Shown piece by piece: positions 49,551-56,887 of a stretch of 64,000 nt of DNA. Origin of the DNA: Planotetraspora thailandica (lineage in GTDB: Bacteria > Actinomycetota > Actinomycetes > Streptosporangiales > Streptosporangiaceae); the NCBI RefSeq assembly GCF_016863335.1, contig NZ_BOOR01000038.1, forward strand, positions 62,001 through 126,000. Reading direction: 5' to 3'. A program made the translations under genes and the position numbers. The first letter of the stretch is position 1; every line of letters begins with the position of its first letter. The notes beneath the pieces are model-generated. The model was given only the letters and a program-made list of their open reading frames with translations, did no database searches and had not been told where the DNA came from.

Positions 49551-51098
49551 TCAGGCGCCCGACGGGTCGGGAGACGGGGTCGCGGGCGGGTCGTCCGAGG
49601 GCTCGCCGGCGCCCGTGCCGGTCCACGAGAGGCGGCAGGACGGGTTGCCCGCCGCGGACCGGAACGAGACGACGCCGTTGCCCGGCCGGGACGGGTCGGC
49701 GACCGTCACCGTGATCCGGCCCGCCGCGCCCGCCTTGAGCTTGCCTCGCTTCGGCGTGACCGTCAGCCCCTGGCCCACCGTCGCGGACCATTCCACGGCG
49801 GCGTTGCGGGCGGCCAGGGTGATTGCGCCACCGGTCGCCGCCCCGAGGCCGCCGGGGCAGTTCATGTCGAGCTCCGCCTGTGACAGAGGTCGCGCCGGGG
49901 TCCGCGAGAACGACGGCGTGGGCCGTGGGGAGGCCGTCCGGGTGGGCGTCCCGCTCGCACTCGGCGGCGGAGCGGAGCGCGAGGGCGACGGCGTGGGCTC
50001 AGTCGGGCCGTCGGACGCCTCCGGCTCCGGGAGGTCGTCGCCGACGTCGGGCGCGGTCGTGAGCACCTCCTGCGGCGCGGGCGGCGGATTCATCGCCTCC
50101 AGGCGGCGCTGCGGCGCCTGGGTGTAGACCAGGGTGGCCGCGCCGGCCCCGCCGAACACCACGACCGCGGCCAGCAGCACCGGGGTGGTGCGGCGGCGCT
50201 TGCGGGAACCGCGACGCCTCCTGGCGCCGCTGCTCCGCGACTCCGTCCCGCCGGCGGGGAAGCCCCTGCGGTCGACGCGGCCGGCCTGCTCGACGACGGC
50301 CGCGCGCGTGTGCTCCCGTTCGGGGTCGGTGCACGTCGCGATCACCTGGCGGCGCAGCGACAGCCGGGGGTAGGCGACCGGGAGCATCGCGAGCAGAGAT
50401 TCGGCGGAGACGTGCCGTTCGCGCCCCTCCTTGCAGACCTTGCATCCGCTGATGTGCCTGCTCAGCCTCCTGCGCAGCGACGGGCTGAGCGGGCCGTCCT
50501 GCCAGGAGGCGCCCACGCCGGAGTCGACGAGGGCCGACAGGTCGGGGCAGTGGGCCCGGCCGACGCGGGCCAGGACGATCGCGGCGGCGGCGTTCTCCAG
50601 TTGGTCGCGGGCACGGGTGATGCGCCCGGCGGCCTGCCGGGAGGTGACGCCCAGCACCGCGCCGACCTCCGCGGAGGACAGGCCGTGCCGTACGGACAGG
50701 TGGAGGGCCTGGCGCTCGTCGCGCCCGAGTTCGGCGAGGGACTCGCGGACGAGGTCGGCGAGCAGCGGATCGGCGGGCTCCTCGCCGAGGATCGGCGCGG
50801 ACGTGCCGTGCGGCGGGGTGCGCCCGCCCGTCGAGCAGCGCGCCCGGGTCAGCGCGTACAGCCAGGCGCGCAGCCGGGTGGGCTCCTTCAGCAGGTCCAC
50901 CCGCGCGTGCGCGACGACCAGGCTGTCGTGGACGGCGTCCGCGGCGAGATCCTGGTCGTGCACAAGCGAATGGGCGTAGTCGTTCAGCCGGTCGGCATAG
51001 GCGTCGTAGAGACCGGCGGGAGCATGTGGGTCCCCGCGCCGGAGCGCTTCCAGAATTCGATGATCGTCGGTGCGGCCGACGTCCGGCCATCCGGGCAA
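49551..51098 (-). CDS. ECF-sigma/zinc-finger/membrane/BACON-like fusion protein
   Basis: 515 residues from TTG 51098, which has GGAGG 8 bases upstream; GTG 51149 would add 17 residues. Order of parts: sigma-2 region (ILEALRRGDPHAPAGLYDAY, AADAVHDSLVVAHARVDLL); sigma-4 region (LGRDERQALHLSVRHGLSSA, LGVTSRQAAGRITRA); a ZAS-type anti-sigma finger with H-x3-C-x2-C (HISGCKVC); an Arg-rich stretch; one membrane helix (PVLLAAVVVFGGAGAATLVY); a Pro/Ser/Thr linker; and an external beta domain with a Cys pair resembling BACON. Sigma and anti-sigma functions thus occur in one membrane-tethered polypeptide. Release would need proteolysis, which is inferred. Confidence 0.8.
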   Translation of the reverse strand: MPGWPDVGRTDDHRILEALRRGDPHAPAGLYDAYADRLNDYAHSLVHDQDLAADAVHDSLVVAHARVDLLKEPTRLRAWLYALTRARCSTGGRTPPHGTSAPILGEEPADPLLADLVRESLAELGRDERQALHLSVRHGLSSAEVGAVLGVTSRQAAGRITRARDQLENAAAAIVLARVGRAHCPDLSALVDSGVGASWQDGPLSPSLRRRLSRHISGCKVCKEGRERHVSAESLLAMLPVAYPRLSLRRQVIATCTDPEREHTRAAVVEQAGRVDRRGFPAGGTESRSSGARRRRGSRKRRRTTPVLLAAVVVFGGAGAATLVYTQAPQRRLEAMNPPPAPQEVLTTAPDVGDDLPEPEASDGPTEPTPSPSRSAPPPSASGTPTRTASPRPTPSFSRTPARPLSQAELDMNCPGGLGAATGGAITLAARNAAVEWSATVGQGLTVTPKRGKLKAGAAGRITVTVADPSRPGNGVVSFRSAAGNPSCRLSWTGTGAGEPSDDPPATPSPDPSGA

Positions 51099-51256
51099 CA
51101 GATGTTCCTCCCCGCGTGACGGAAACCAGATCCAAGCCAGTCCCCACACGAGAGATGACGCCGTTCCGACGGCCTTCGTTTACTGATCCGTAGGCCATGC
51201 TCACTAGGCATGACCTGCGAAAACTGTGGTCTGAGCGAGTGCTGCGGCAAAAGTGA

Positions 51257-51283
51257 ACGCCGGGTCCCAATGGGGCCCGGCGT
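51257..51283 (-). terminator. Hairpin terminator after the vWA gene
   Basis: A 12-bp stem (ACGCCGGGTCCC against GGGGCCCGGCGT, one G-T pair) with the loop AAT lies 17 bp past the stop codon of the vWA gene and before the sigma-fusion promoter region. Confidence 0.7.
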
Positions 51284-51300
51284 CAACTCAAGTCGTGCGG

Positions 51301-53094
51301 TTACTTCTGGGTCCCCCCGCAGTTGGGCGCGCAGAGGCGGCGCGCGATGCCCTGCAGGAAGATCTTGCGGATCTCCAGCACGTTCTGCGGGAAGTACGCG
51401 GCGCCGCCGGTGGCCGTGGCGATCGCCTTCATCTGCGTCCGGTTCTCGTCCTTCGTGGTGTTGAACGAGATGATCAGGATGCTGATCGGCTTCTTGGGGT
51501 TGTAGGCCTGCTTGAGCCGCTGCAGGATGCCCGCGTTGGAGATGCCGCCGTTCGGGTCGTCGTTCCCGACGCCGTCGGTGAACAGGATGATCGTGTTGAC
51601 CTTGTCGGGCTCATAGCTCTTCGACATGTTCTGGTAGGCCGCCCAGAGCGTGTCGTTGAGGCCGGTGTTGCCGGTGGGGATCGCCTTGGTCTGCTGCAGA
51701 GCCTGCTGGATGACGTCGCGCCGGGTCACGCCGTTGATCTGCTGGGCGAGCGGGCCGATCGGCACGATCTGCTTCCAGTCGACGCCCTTGCCGCGGAGGT
51801 TGTCGGAGAACGCCCAGATGCCGAGCTCGGCCTTGTCGGGGAAGAGCTTGAGGCCTTCGATGCCGACGCCGGAGATGGCCTGCATCCGGGTGACGCCCGA
51901 CTTGTCGGCGGGCAGGGCCATGGTGCCCGAGATGTCGATCAACGCGAGGATCTTGGTGCCGAGCTTGATCTGCTGCCAGGCCTGCGCCAGCTTGGTGATG
52001 CTCGCCGCGTCGGGGATCGGCAGTTCCTTGGGCTTCTTCGGATTGACGCCGTAGTCGGCCTTGAGTCTGCCGCCGGCCTTGCCGTCCGGCGCGCGGAAGC
52101 CGTACGCCTGGACGACCTGCCGGCCCGCGGCCGAGGTCACCTGCGCCGAGAACGCCTCCGCGGCCTTGCGGAGCTGCTCGTCCTTGGCGGTGACGATGAT
52201 CGGGTAGTCGAGGCTGACCGTGCCCTCCGCCGGATAGAGCGCGACGGCGGGGTTGGCCGGGGACTTCCCGGTGTTGAACGCCCAGACCGCCTGCTCGGAG
52301 GAGATGCCCACAGGGATGCGCGTCGCGGTCTTGGTGAGCGTCGCGAACAGGCTGTCCGGGCTCGGCACGGTCGACTCCGACAGCTGGCGAAGCACGCCGA
52401 CGAGGGTGTCCTCACTGCCGCCGGCGGCCTTCAGCACGCCCGCGCCCGCAAGGAGGGCGCTGAGCCCGGCGGCGTTCTGCGTGGGGTCGAGCGCGAGCAC
52501 GCGGACCTTCTTGGCCAGGCCGTCGGGGTTGGCGGCGTTGGCGGCGCTCATGAGCCCGGTCCAGCTCGCCGGGCTGAAGGCCGCTTTCAGCTTCGTGGCG
52601 CCCGCCTTGGACGCGGTGAGCACCACGGGGGAGTCGGCCGCATGGCCCGCCGGCTTCAGCGACGGGCCGCCCGCCTTGGCCGTCCCCGCCAGCCAGAGGC
52701 TGGAGTCGGGGATCCACAGGGCGGGGTCCACCTTCGTGGTGGTGGGGCCGCTGCCCGCCATCGTGTTGGCGACGTCGGAGGAGTCGGCCGCGGTGACCGT
52801 GACGGCCACGCACTTGCCGTCGACCCGCAGGTTCTTCGCGTCCTTGGCGATCTTCTCGACGGCCGGCTGGATGTCCGGCGAGGCGACGACCGGTAACGCG
52901 ACCTTGGCGCCCCCGCTGTCGCAGCTCGGGTTCTTGTTGAAGACGACGTAGGCGCCGACACCGCAGAGGACGGCGAAGGCCGCCGCGCCCGCGAGGGGGG
53001 CGAAGACCCTGCCGCGGCTGGCGCGCCGACGGGGTGGCGGTTCGTTGTGTGGTTCGAATCCGCCATCGAGTTCGTCTGTGCGGTGCCGTCCCAT
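51301..53094 (-). CDS. Membrane-anchored solute-binding-like/von Willebrand factor A protein
   Basis: 597 residues. One N-terminal membrane helix (LAGAAAFAVLCGVGAYVVF). An external bacterial solute-binding-like domain (family 11 style: ALPVVASPDIQPAVEKIAKD, DPALWIPDSSLWL, FNTGKSPANPAVALYPAEGT) covers residues 60-370. A C-terminal vWA domain has MIDAS-like ALIDISGTM (about 383), GNTGLNDTLWA and ILFTDGVGND. Four Cys include a pair near the C-terminus (RLCAPNCGG). vWA domains bind protein ligands through a metal. ATG 53094. It is the upstream member of the same-strand set running to the LysM gene. Confidence 0.82.
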   Translation of the reverse strand: MGRHRTDELDGGFEPHNEPPPRRRASRGRVFAPLAGAAAFAVLCGVGAYVVFNKNPSCDSGGAKVALPVVASPDIQPAVEKIAKDAKNLRVDGKCVAVTVTAADSSDVANTMAGSGPTTTKVDPALWIPDSSLWLAGTAKAGGPSLKPAGHAADSPVVLTASKAGATKLKAAFSPASWTGLMSAANAANPDGLAKKVRVLALDPTQNAAGLSALLAGAGVLKAAGGSEDTLVGVLRQLSESTVPSPDSLFATLTKTATRIPVGISSEQAVWAFNTGKSPANPAVALYPAEGTVSLDYPIIVTAKDEQLRKAAEAFSAQVTSAAGRQVVQAYGFRAPDGKAGGRLKADYGVNPKKPKELPIPDAASITKLAQAWQQIKLGTKILALIDISGTMALPADKSGVTRMQAISGVGIEGLKLFPDKAELGIWAFSDNLRGKGVDWKQIVPIGPLAQQINGVTRRDVIQQALQQTKAIPTGNTGLNDTLWAAYQNMSKSYEPDKVNTIILFTDGVGNDDPNGGISNAGILQRLKQAYNPKKPISILIISFNTTKDENRTQMKAIATATGGAAYFPQNVLEIRKIFLQGIARRLCAPNCGGTQK

Positions 53095-53271
53095 GTGGTC
53101 CTCTTTGGAGTCGACTGGCTCCCGAGGGTACGCACCTCGGCGAGACCATTTAGGGAGATTCTGCGTAATGCTTACGGCACGATACTGGCTATGCCATCCA
53201 TGGCAAAACGCTGATCATGGTGCAGCGATTACGAAAAGTCATACCAAACGGGCACTTTGTAAGCCATCTTG

Positions 53272-53307
53272 CGATACATCTTGACCCCGAAGAAACGCGA
53301 TGTATCG
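53272..53307. promoter_or_regulatory. Inverted repeat upstream of the 53333 ORF
   Basis: CGATACATC (53272-53280) and GATGTATCG (53299-53307) form a perfect 9-bp inverted repeat with an 18-base spacer. It ends 25 bases before ATG 53333, in an AT-richer stretch (53200-53320) that should contain promoters. Arms of this type occur in PadR- and other wHTH operators. Confidence 0.5.
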
Positions 53308-53332
53308 TGATGCGTAAAGCGCGGGGGTGGCG

Positions 53333-53929
53333 ATGATCGTGAACGGCGGCATCGGCGACATCGGTGGCCGGAACGGCACGGCGGACCACGCGGCCGTCGC
53401 CGTCGACGGCGGTCCTCTCGCGGCGTGCCGGCGGCGGCCGGGCGACCTCGTCCTCATCGAGTTCGCCGAGCCCGGGTGCACCCCCGAAGTCAGGCAGGAG
53501 CTACGCACCCTCACGTGCCTGCGGGACGTCGTGCTCTCGGGGCGGTACGCCCGGGCGTGGACCGATCCCGGGGGTGGGGCGGCGCTGGTCCGGGCCCTGC
53601 GCGCGATCGACCTCGACCTCGCGGTCGTGACCTTTCAGTGGCAGCAGGAACCGCCGTTCCACGCCTTCCACCCTCCCCGTACGGCCACGCCCGCCAACCC
53701 GGCGGCGACGGCCGGGTCGAACCACCACCAGCCGGCGGCGCCGGTGGCCAGCCCCACCAGGACGGCGGCGGCCGTCGCGGCGCAGAGCAGGTTCTGGGTT
53801 CCCTCTCCCGTCGTCGCCGCCGAGCCCAGCCTGGCCCCGAGTCGGCGTTTGGCCGCCCCGAGCAGTGGCATGCTCACCAAGCTGATCGTCGTCACGGCGA
53901 ACCCGAGCACGGTGGGCGCGGCCCTGTGA
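53333..53929 (+). CDS. Hypothetical protein with antisense 3' overlap
   Basis: 198 residues. The first 100 codons show the strong G/C third-position bias of real genes (GGPLAACRRRPGDLVLIEFA, LRTLTCLRDVVLSGRYARAW). No family is recognised and there is no signal peptide. From 53635 the frame runs antisense into the last 295 bases of the cation-transporter-like gene, where its composition is Ala/Pro-rich and shadow-like. The true protein may have ended near 53635 before a stop was lost, or only the 5' half is functional. The start has a weak GGGGG site. Confidence 0.4.
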   Translation: MIVNGGIGDIGGRNGTADHAAVAVDGGPLAACRRRPGDLVLIEFAEPGCTPEVRQELRTLTCLRDVVLSGRYARAWTDPGGGAALVRALRAIDLDLAVVTFQWQQEPPFHAFHPPRTATPANPAATAGSNHHQPAAPVASPTRTAAAVAAQSRFWVPSPVVAAEPSLAPSRRLAAPSSGMLTKLIVVTANPSTVGAAL

Positions 53930-54267
53930 CCCTGGGCCAGGTCGTAGGCCACGTGCAGCAGCAGGTACGGCGCGAGCAGCCAGAAGCTGATCGCCACCGC
54001 CTTGGTCGCCGTCGCCTCCGCGGACGCCGAGCCGAGCCGTACACCGGTGAAGCGCCACACGACGATCAGGCTGGCCAGGGCCTCCACGAGTGAGGACAGG
54101 CCCCACCCGATCAGCGCGACGGAATCCGCCGACAGACCGGCCCACAGGCCGAGCGTGCTTTCCGCGCCGAGCCAGACGAGCGTCGCGAGTGACAGGGTGC
54201 GGGCCAGCCGCGCGTCCTTGAGCCAGGGCTCCGTGCGGACGCCGGCGTGGACGTGGCCGTGATCCAT
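53635..54267 (-). CDS. Cation-transporter-like (CDF-type membrane domain) protein
   Basis: 210 residues: the His-rich N-terminus MDHGHVHAGVRTEPW, then about six hydrophobic segments (LATLVWLGAESTLGLWAGLS, SVALIGWGLSSLVEALASLI). The Asp pair of CDF transporters appears only once (SADSVALIGWG) and the cytoplasmic C-terminal domain is absent. It ends with GGSCCH. Actinobacterial proteins of this size are usually annotated as cation transporters; metal specificity cannot be given. ATG 54267 lacks a Shine-Dalgarno. It is divergent from the TrmH-type gene. Confidence 0.75.
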   Translation of the reverse strand: MDHGHVHAGVRTEPWLKDARLARTLSLATLVWLGAESTLGLWAGLSADSVALIGWGLSSLVEALASLIVVWRFTGVRLGSASAEATATKAVAISFWLLAPYLLLHVAYDLAQGHRAAPTVLGFAVTTISLVSMPLLGAAKRRLGARLGSAATTGEGTQNLLCAATAAAVLVGLATGAAGWWWFDPAVAAGLAGVAVRGGWKAWNGGSCCH

Positions 54268-54417
54268 GAGGGGGCTCGTGTGCGTTCGCCGGTCAGGCAC
54301 CTGTCCCCCGATCATGCGGGCCGATATGGCGTTGAGCACTGTATCGGTCACCCAGGGTGACGTTCGGGGAGGTCGGCAAAGACCGGGCAACGGTCGCGCA
54401 AGCCGTACCCTTGGCGC

Positions 54418-55245
54418 GTGGTCATCCCGGTCGAAGACGCCGCCGATCCCCGTCTGGCGGACTACACGCGCCTGCGCGACGTCGACCTGCGCAAGAGCAT
54501 GGAGGGCGCGCAGGGGCTGTTCGTCGCCGAAGGCGAGAAGGTCATCAGGCGTGCCGTGGGGGCCGGGCACCCGGTGCGCTCGGTGCTGACGACGGCCAAG
54601 TGGCTCGGCCAGCTGGCGGACGTGACCCGCGACGTCACCGTCTATCTGGTGTCCGACGAGGTCATGGAGGGCGTGACCGGCTTCCAGGTGCATCGGGGGG
54701 CGCTGGCCTCCATGGAGCGCCTGCCCCTTCCGCCCGTACCCGAGGTGCTGGCGGGCAAGGACAGCCGCACGGGGCCGCCACGCAGGATCGTGGTCCTGGA
54801 GGATCTGGTCGACCACGGCAACGTCGGGGCCATCTTCCGCTGCGCCGCCGCCCTGGGCGTCGACGCGATCGTGTTGTCGCCCCGCTGCGCCGACCCGCTG
54901 TACCGCCGGTCGGTGAAGGTGTCGATGGGTGCGGTGTTCGCGATCCCGTACGCCCGCATGACCGACTGGCACGACGGCCTGGCGGAGATCCGCGCGGCGG
55001 GCTTCCAGTTGCTGGCTCTGACTCCTGATCGCCATGCGACGGCGTTGGGCGACGCGCCCCTGAAGGAGCGCGTCGCCCTCATGCTCGGCTCCGAGGGCGA
55101 CGGCCTGTCGTCCCACTGGCTGCACGAGGCCGATCTGCCGGTGCGCATCCCGATGAGCGAAACGGCCATGGACCTCGGGGTCGACTCGCTCAACGTCGTG
55201 GCCGCCGCCGCGATCGCCTGCCACAGCCTGGTGGCCCGGGGTTAG
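54418..55245 (+). CDS. TrmH/SpoU-family RNA methyltransferase
   Basis: 275 residues, SPOUT class. The SpoU substrate-binding domain at the N-terminus is followed by the three signature motifs: motif 1 LEDLVDHGNVGAIFRCAA, motif 2 ALMLGSEGDGLS, motif 3 RIPMSETAMDLGVDSLNVVA, which forms the trefoil knot that binds SAM. The target is a 2'-O-ribose of rRNA or tRNA; which one is unknown. TACCCT ends 7 bases before GTG 54418, indicating a leaderless transcript. Overlaps the convergent carboxypeptidase stop by 4 bases. Confidence 0.88.
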   Translation: MVIPVEDAADPRLADYTRLRDVDLRKSMEGAQGLFVAEGEKVIRRAVGAGHPVRSVLTTAKWLGQLADVTRDVTVYLVSDEVMEGVTGFQVHRGALASMERLPLPPVPEVLAGKDSRTGPPRRIVVLEDLVDHGNVGAIFRCAAALGVDAIVLSPRCADPLYRRSVKVSMGAVFAIPYARMTDWHDGLAEIRAAGFQLLALTPDRHATALGDAPLKERVALMLGSEGDGLSSHWLHEADLPVRIPMSETAMDLGVDSLNVVAAAAIACHSLVARG

Positions 55246-56204
55246 ACGGCGGCCGCCGCCTTCACCTGGGCGCCGGCCCAGCTGAGCAGCCTGCGCGCGG
55301 AGGTGAAGCGGGCCGTGTCGCCCTTGTCGCCGAGGACGACCCCGACGATCGTGTGCCCGTTCTTCACCTGGGCGAAGGCCAGGCAGTAACCGGCCTTGGC
55401 CGTGTAGCCGGTCTTCAGCCCGATCGCGCCTTCGCCGAGCAACTTGTTGGTGTTGGTCCAGGTGTGCTTGCGGTGGACCTTGGTCGCCGCGACCGTGCGC
55501 CTGCCGGTCTTGACGATCGTGGCCAGCGTGGGGTTCTTCAGCACGGCCCGCGCCAGCGTCACCTGGTCGCGCGCCGTCGAGTACGACACGGTCGAGGTGA
55601 GGCCGTCCGCGTTGGCGTAGCGGGTGTCCTTCAGCCCGAGTTTCTTGGCGGCGTCGTTCATCCTGGCGACGAACTTCGTCTTGCCCGAGCCGTACTTCGT
55701 GGCGAGGGCGCTCGCGGCGTCGGCCGCCGAGGGAAGCAGGAGGGCGTAGAGAAGGTCGCGCACGTAGAACTTCTCACCCGCCTTGAAGCCGCCGCCGGTC
55801 GCGCCGTGAGAGGCGGCCCACTGGATGTCGGCCTTGGTGATCGTGACGACGTCGGTCAGCTTGGCCCGCTGAAGCACGACGTAGGCCGTCATGAGCTTGG
55901 TGACGCTGGCGATCTGCACGCGACTCGTCGACGACTTCGCCGTCAGCGCCTTGCCCGTGGTGGCGTCGACCACGTACGCGCGCTTGGCCGTGATCGAGGG
56001 CGCCGCCGCGGCGGCCGCCGCGGACGTGGCGACGGGGATCGATGTGGAGGAGGAGAGCGCCGCCGGGGGCGGCGCCGTAAGCGATGCCGTCGCCGTGAGC
56101 GGCGGCGGGGCTGTGAGCGACGGCGGGGCCGCCGCGGTGGCCGTTCCCACGAAACTCGTCGCGAGAAAGGCGGCCGTCAGCGCGCCGATGAGCCTGATTC
56201 GCAT
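55242..56204 (-). CDS. D-alanyl-D-alanine carboxypeptidase (SxxK peptidase S11)
   Basis: 320 residues with a Sec signal (LIGALTAAFLATSFVGTATA) and a low-complexity Pro/Thr/Ser segment containing the repeat SLTAPPP. Peptidase S11 core: SxxK in ASVTKLMTAYV (about residue 100), second motif PSAADAAS where the usual Asn of SxN is Ala, and KTG in LKTGYTAKAG. S11 enzymes trim the fifth D-Ala from peptidoglycan stem peptides outside the membrane. The Ala substitution might reduce activity. There is no C-terminal amphipathic anchor. It follows the dedA-like gene by 66 bp on the same strand. Confidence 0.87.
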   Translation of the reverse strand: MRIRLIGALTAAFLATSFVGTATAAAPPSLTAPPPLTATASLTAPPPAALSSSTSIPVATSAAAAAAAPSITAKRAYVVDATTGKALTAKSSTSRVQIASVTKLMTAYVVLQRAKLTDVVTITKADIQWAASHGATGGGFKAGEKFYVRDLLYALLLPSAADAASALATKYGSGKTKFVARMNDAAKKLGLKDTRYANADGLTSTVSYSTARDQVTLARAVLKNPTLATIVKTGRRTVAATKVHRKHTWTNTNKLLGEGAIGLKTGYTAKAGYCLAFAQVKNGHTIVGVVLGDKGDTARFTSARRLLSWAGAQVKAAAAV

Positions 56205-56270
56205 TTCGACATGATCGCATGAAAGATCGGCCGTGAATGCGTTTATAAAAGGGCGCTATAAACGAAAAAA

Positions 56271-56777
56271 TCAGGACGTTGTGGTGCTGGGAGTTCTTTT
56301 TCCGCGACGACGCCAAATGACGAACCCGGCGGTCACGGCTGCGACGACGACGAGCACGCCGAGGCCGAGCAGGGGTGAGGAGGCGACCAGGCTCACCCAC
56401 GTCCCGATGAGCGAATAAAGGCCGAAGGACGTGACCGGAACCCACGTCAGGCAGCCCAGCGCGCTGGCCACCAGATACCACCGGTAGTCGACCCGCAACG
56501 CGCCCGCCACCCACGGCAGCGTGTGGCGCAGCCCGGGAATCCAGAAACAGCCGTAGACGGCCAGGGCTCCCCACCTGCGAACGATCGCCTCGACCCGGAG
56601 GATGCGCTCCTTGCCGATCTTCTCGCCCAGCCGGGAACGGTAGATCGCGTCGCCGAGCTTGTGGCCCAGCCAGTAGTACACCTGGAACGCGCCGAACAGG
56701 GCCACCGCGCCCACGGCGACGACGAGCCACAATGGCAGGCCGAAGATCGAGGCCCCCAGGGGGTCGGGGACATGCAC
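56271..56777 (-). CDS. DedA/SNARE-associated family membrane protein (short)
   Basis: 168 residues with about four membrane spans. The DedA motif is present: YYWLGHKLGDAIYRSRLGE in place of the G-x-x-x-G-Y-x-x-G-R region, then FWIPGLRHTLPWVAGALRVD, equivalent to F-x-R-x-x-P. The length is about 30-40 residues below usual DedA proteins. Family members are involved in undecaprenyl-phosphate or phospholipid recycling. GTG 56777 is used. It is followed by the carboxypeptidase gene, so both may serve the cell envelope. Confidence 0.75.
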   Translation of the reverse strand: MHVPDPLGASIFGLPLWLVVAVGAVALFGAFQVYYWLGHKLGDAIYRSRLGEKIGKERILRVEAIVRRWGALAVYGCFWIPGLRHTLPWVAGALRVDYRWYLVASALGCLTWVPVTSFGLYSLIGTWVSLVASSPLLGLGVLVVVAAVTAGFVIWRRRGKRTPSTTTS

Positions 56778-56887
56778 GGGCCACCACCGCCCTTCCTGAG
56801 GTCAGGGTCACCTTACCTCTCGGTGCGGCGGCGCCCGCAAGACGTCGTCACGAAGATCGACCGTCGCCTCCGAGCCGGCAGGCAGGG

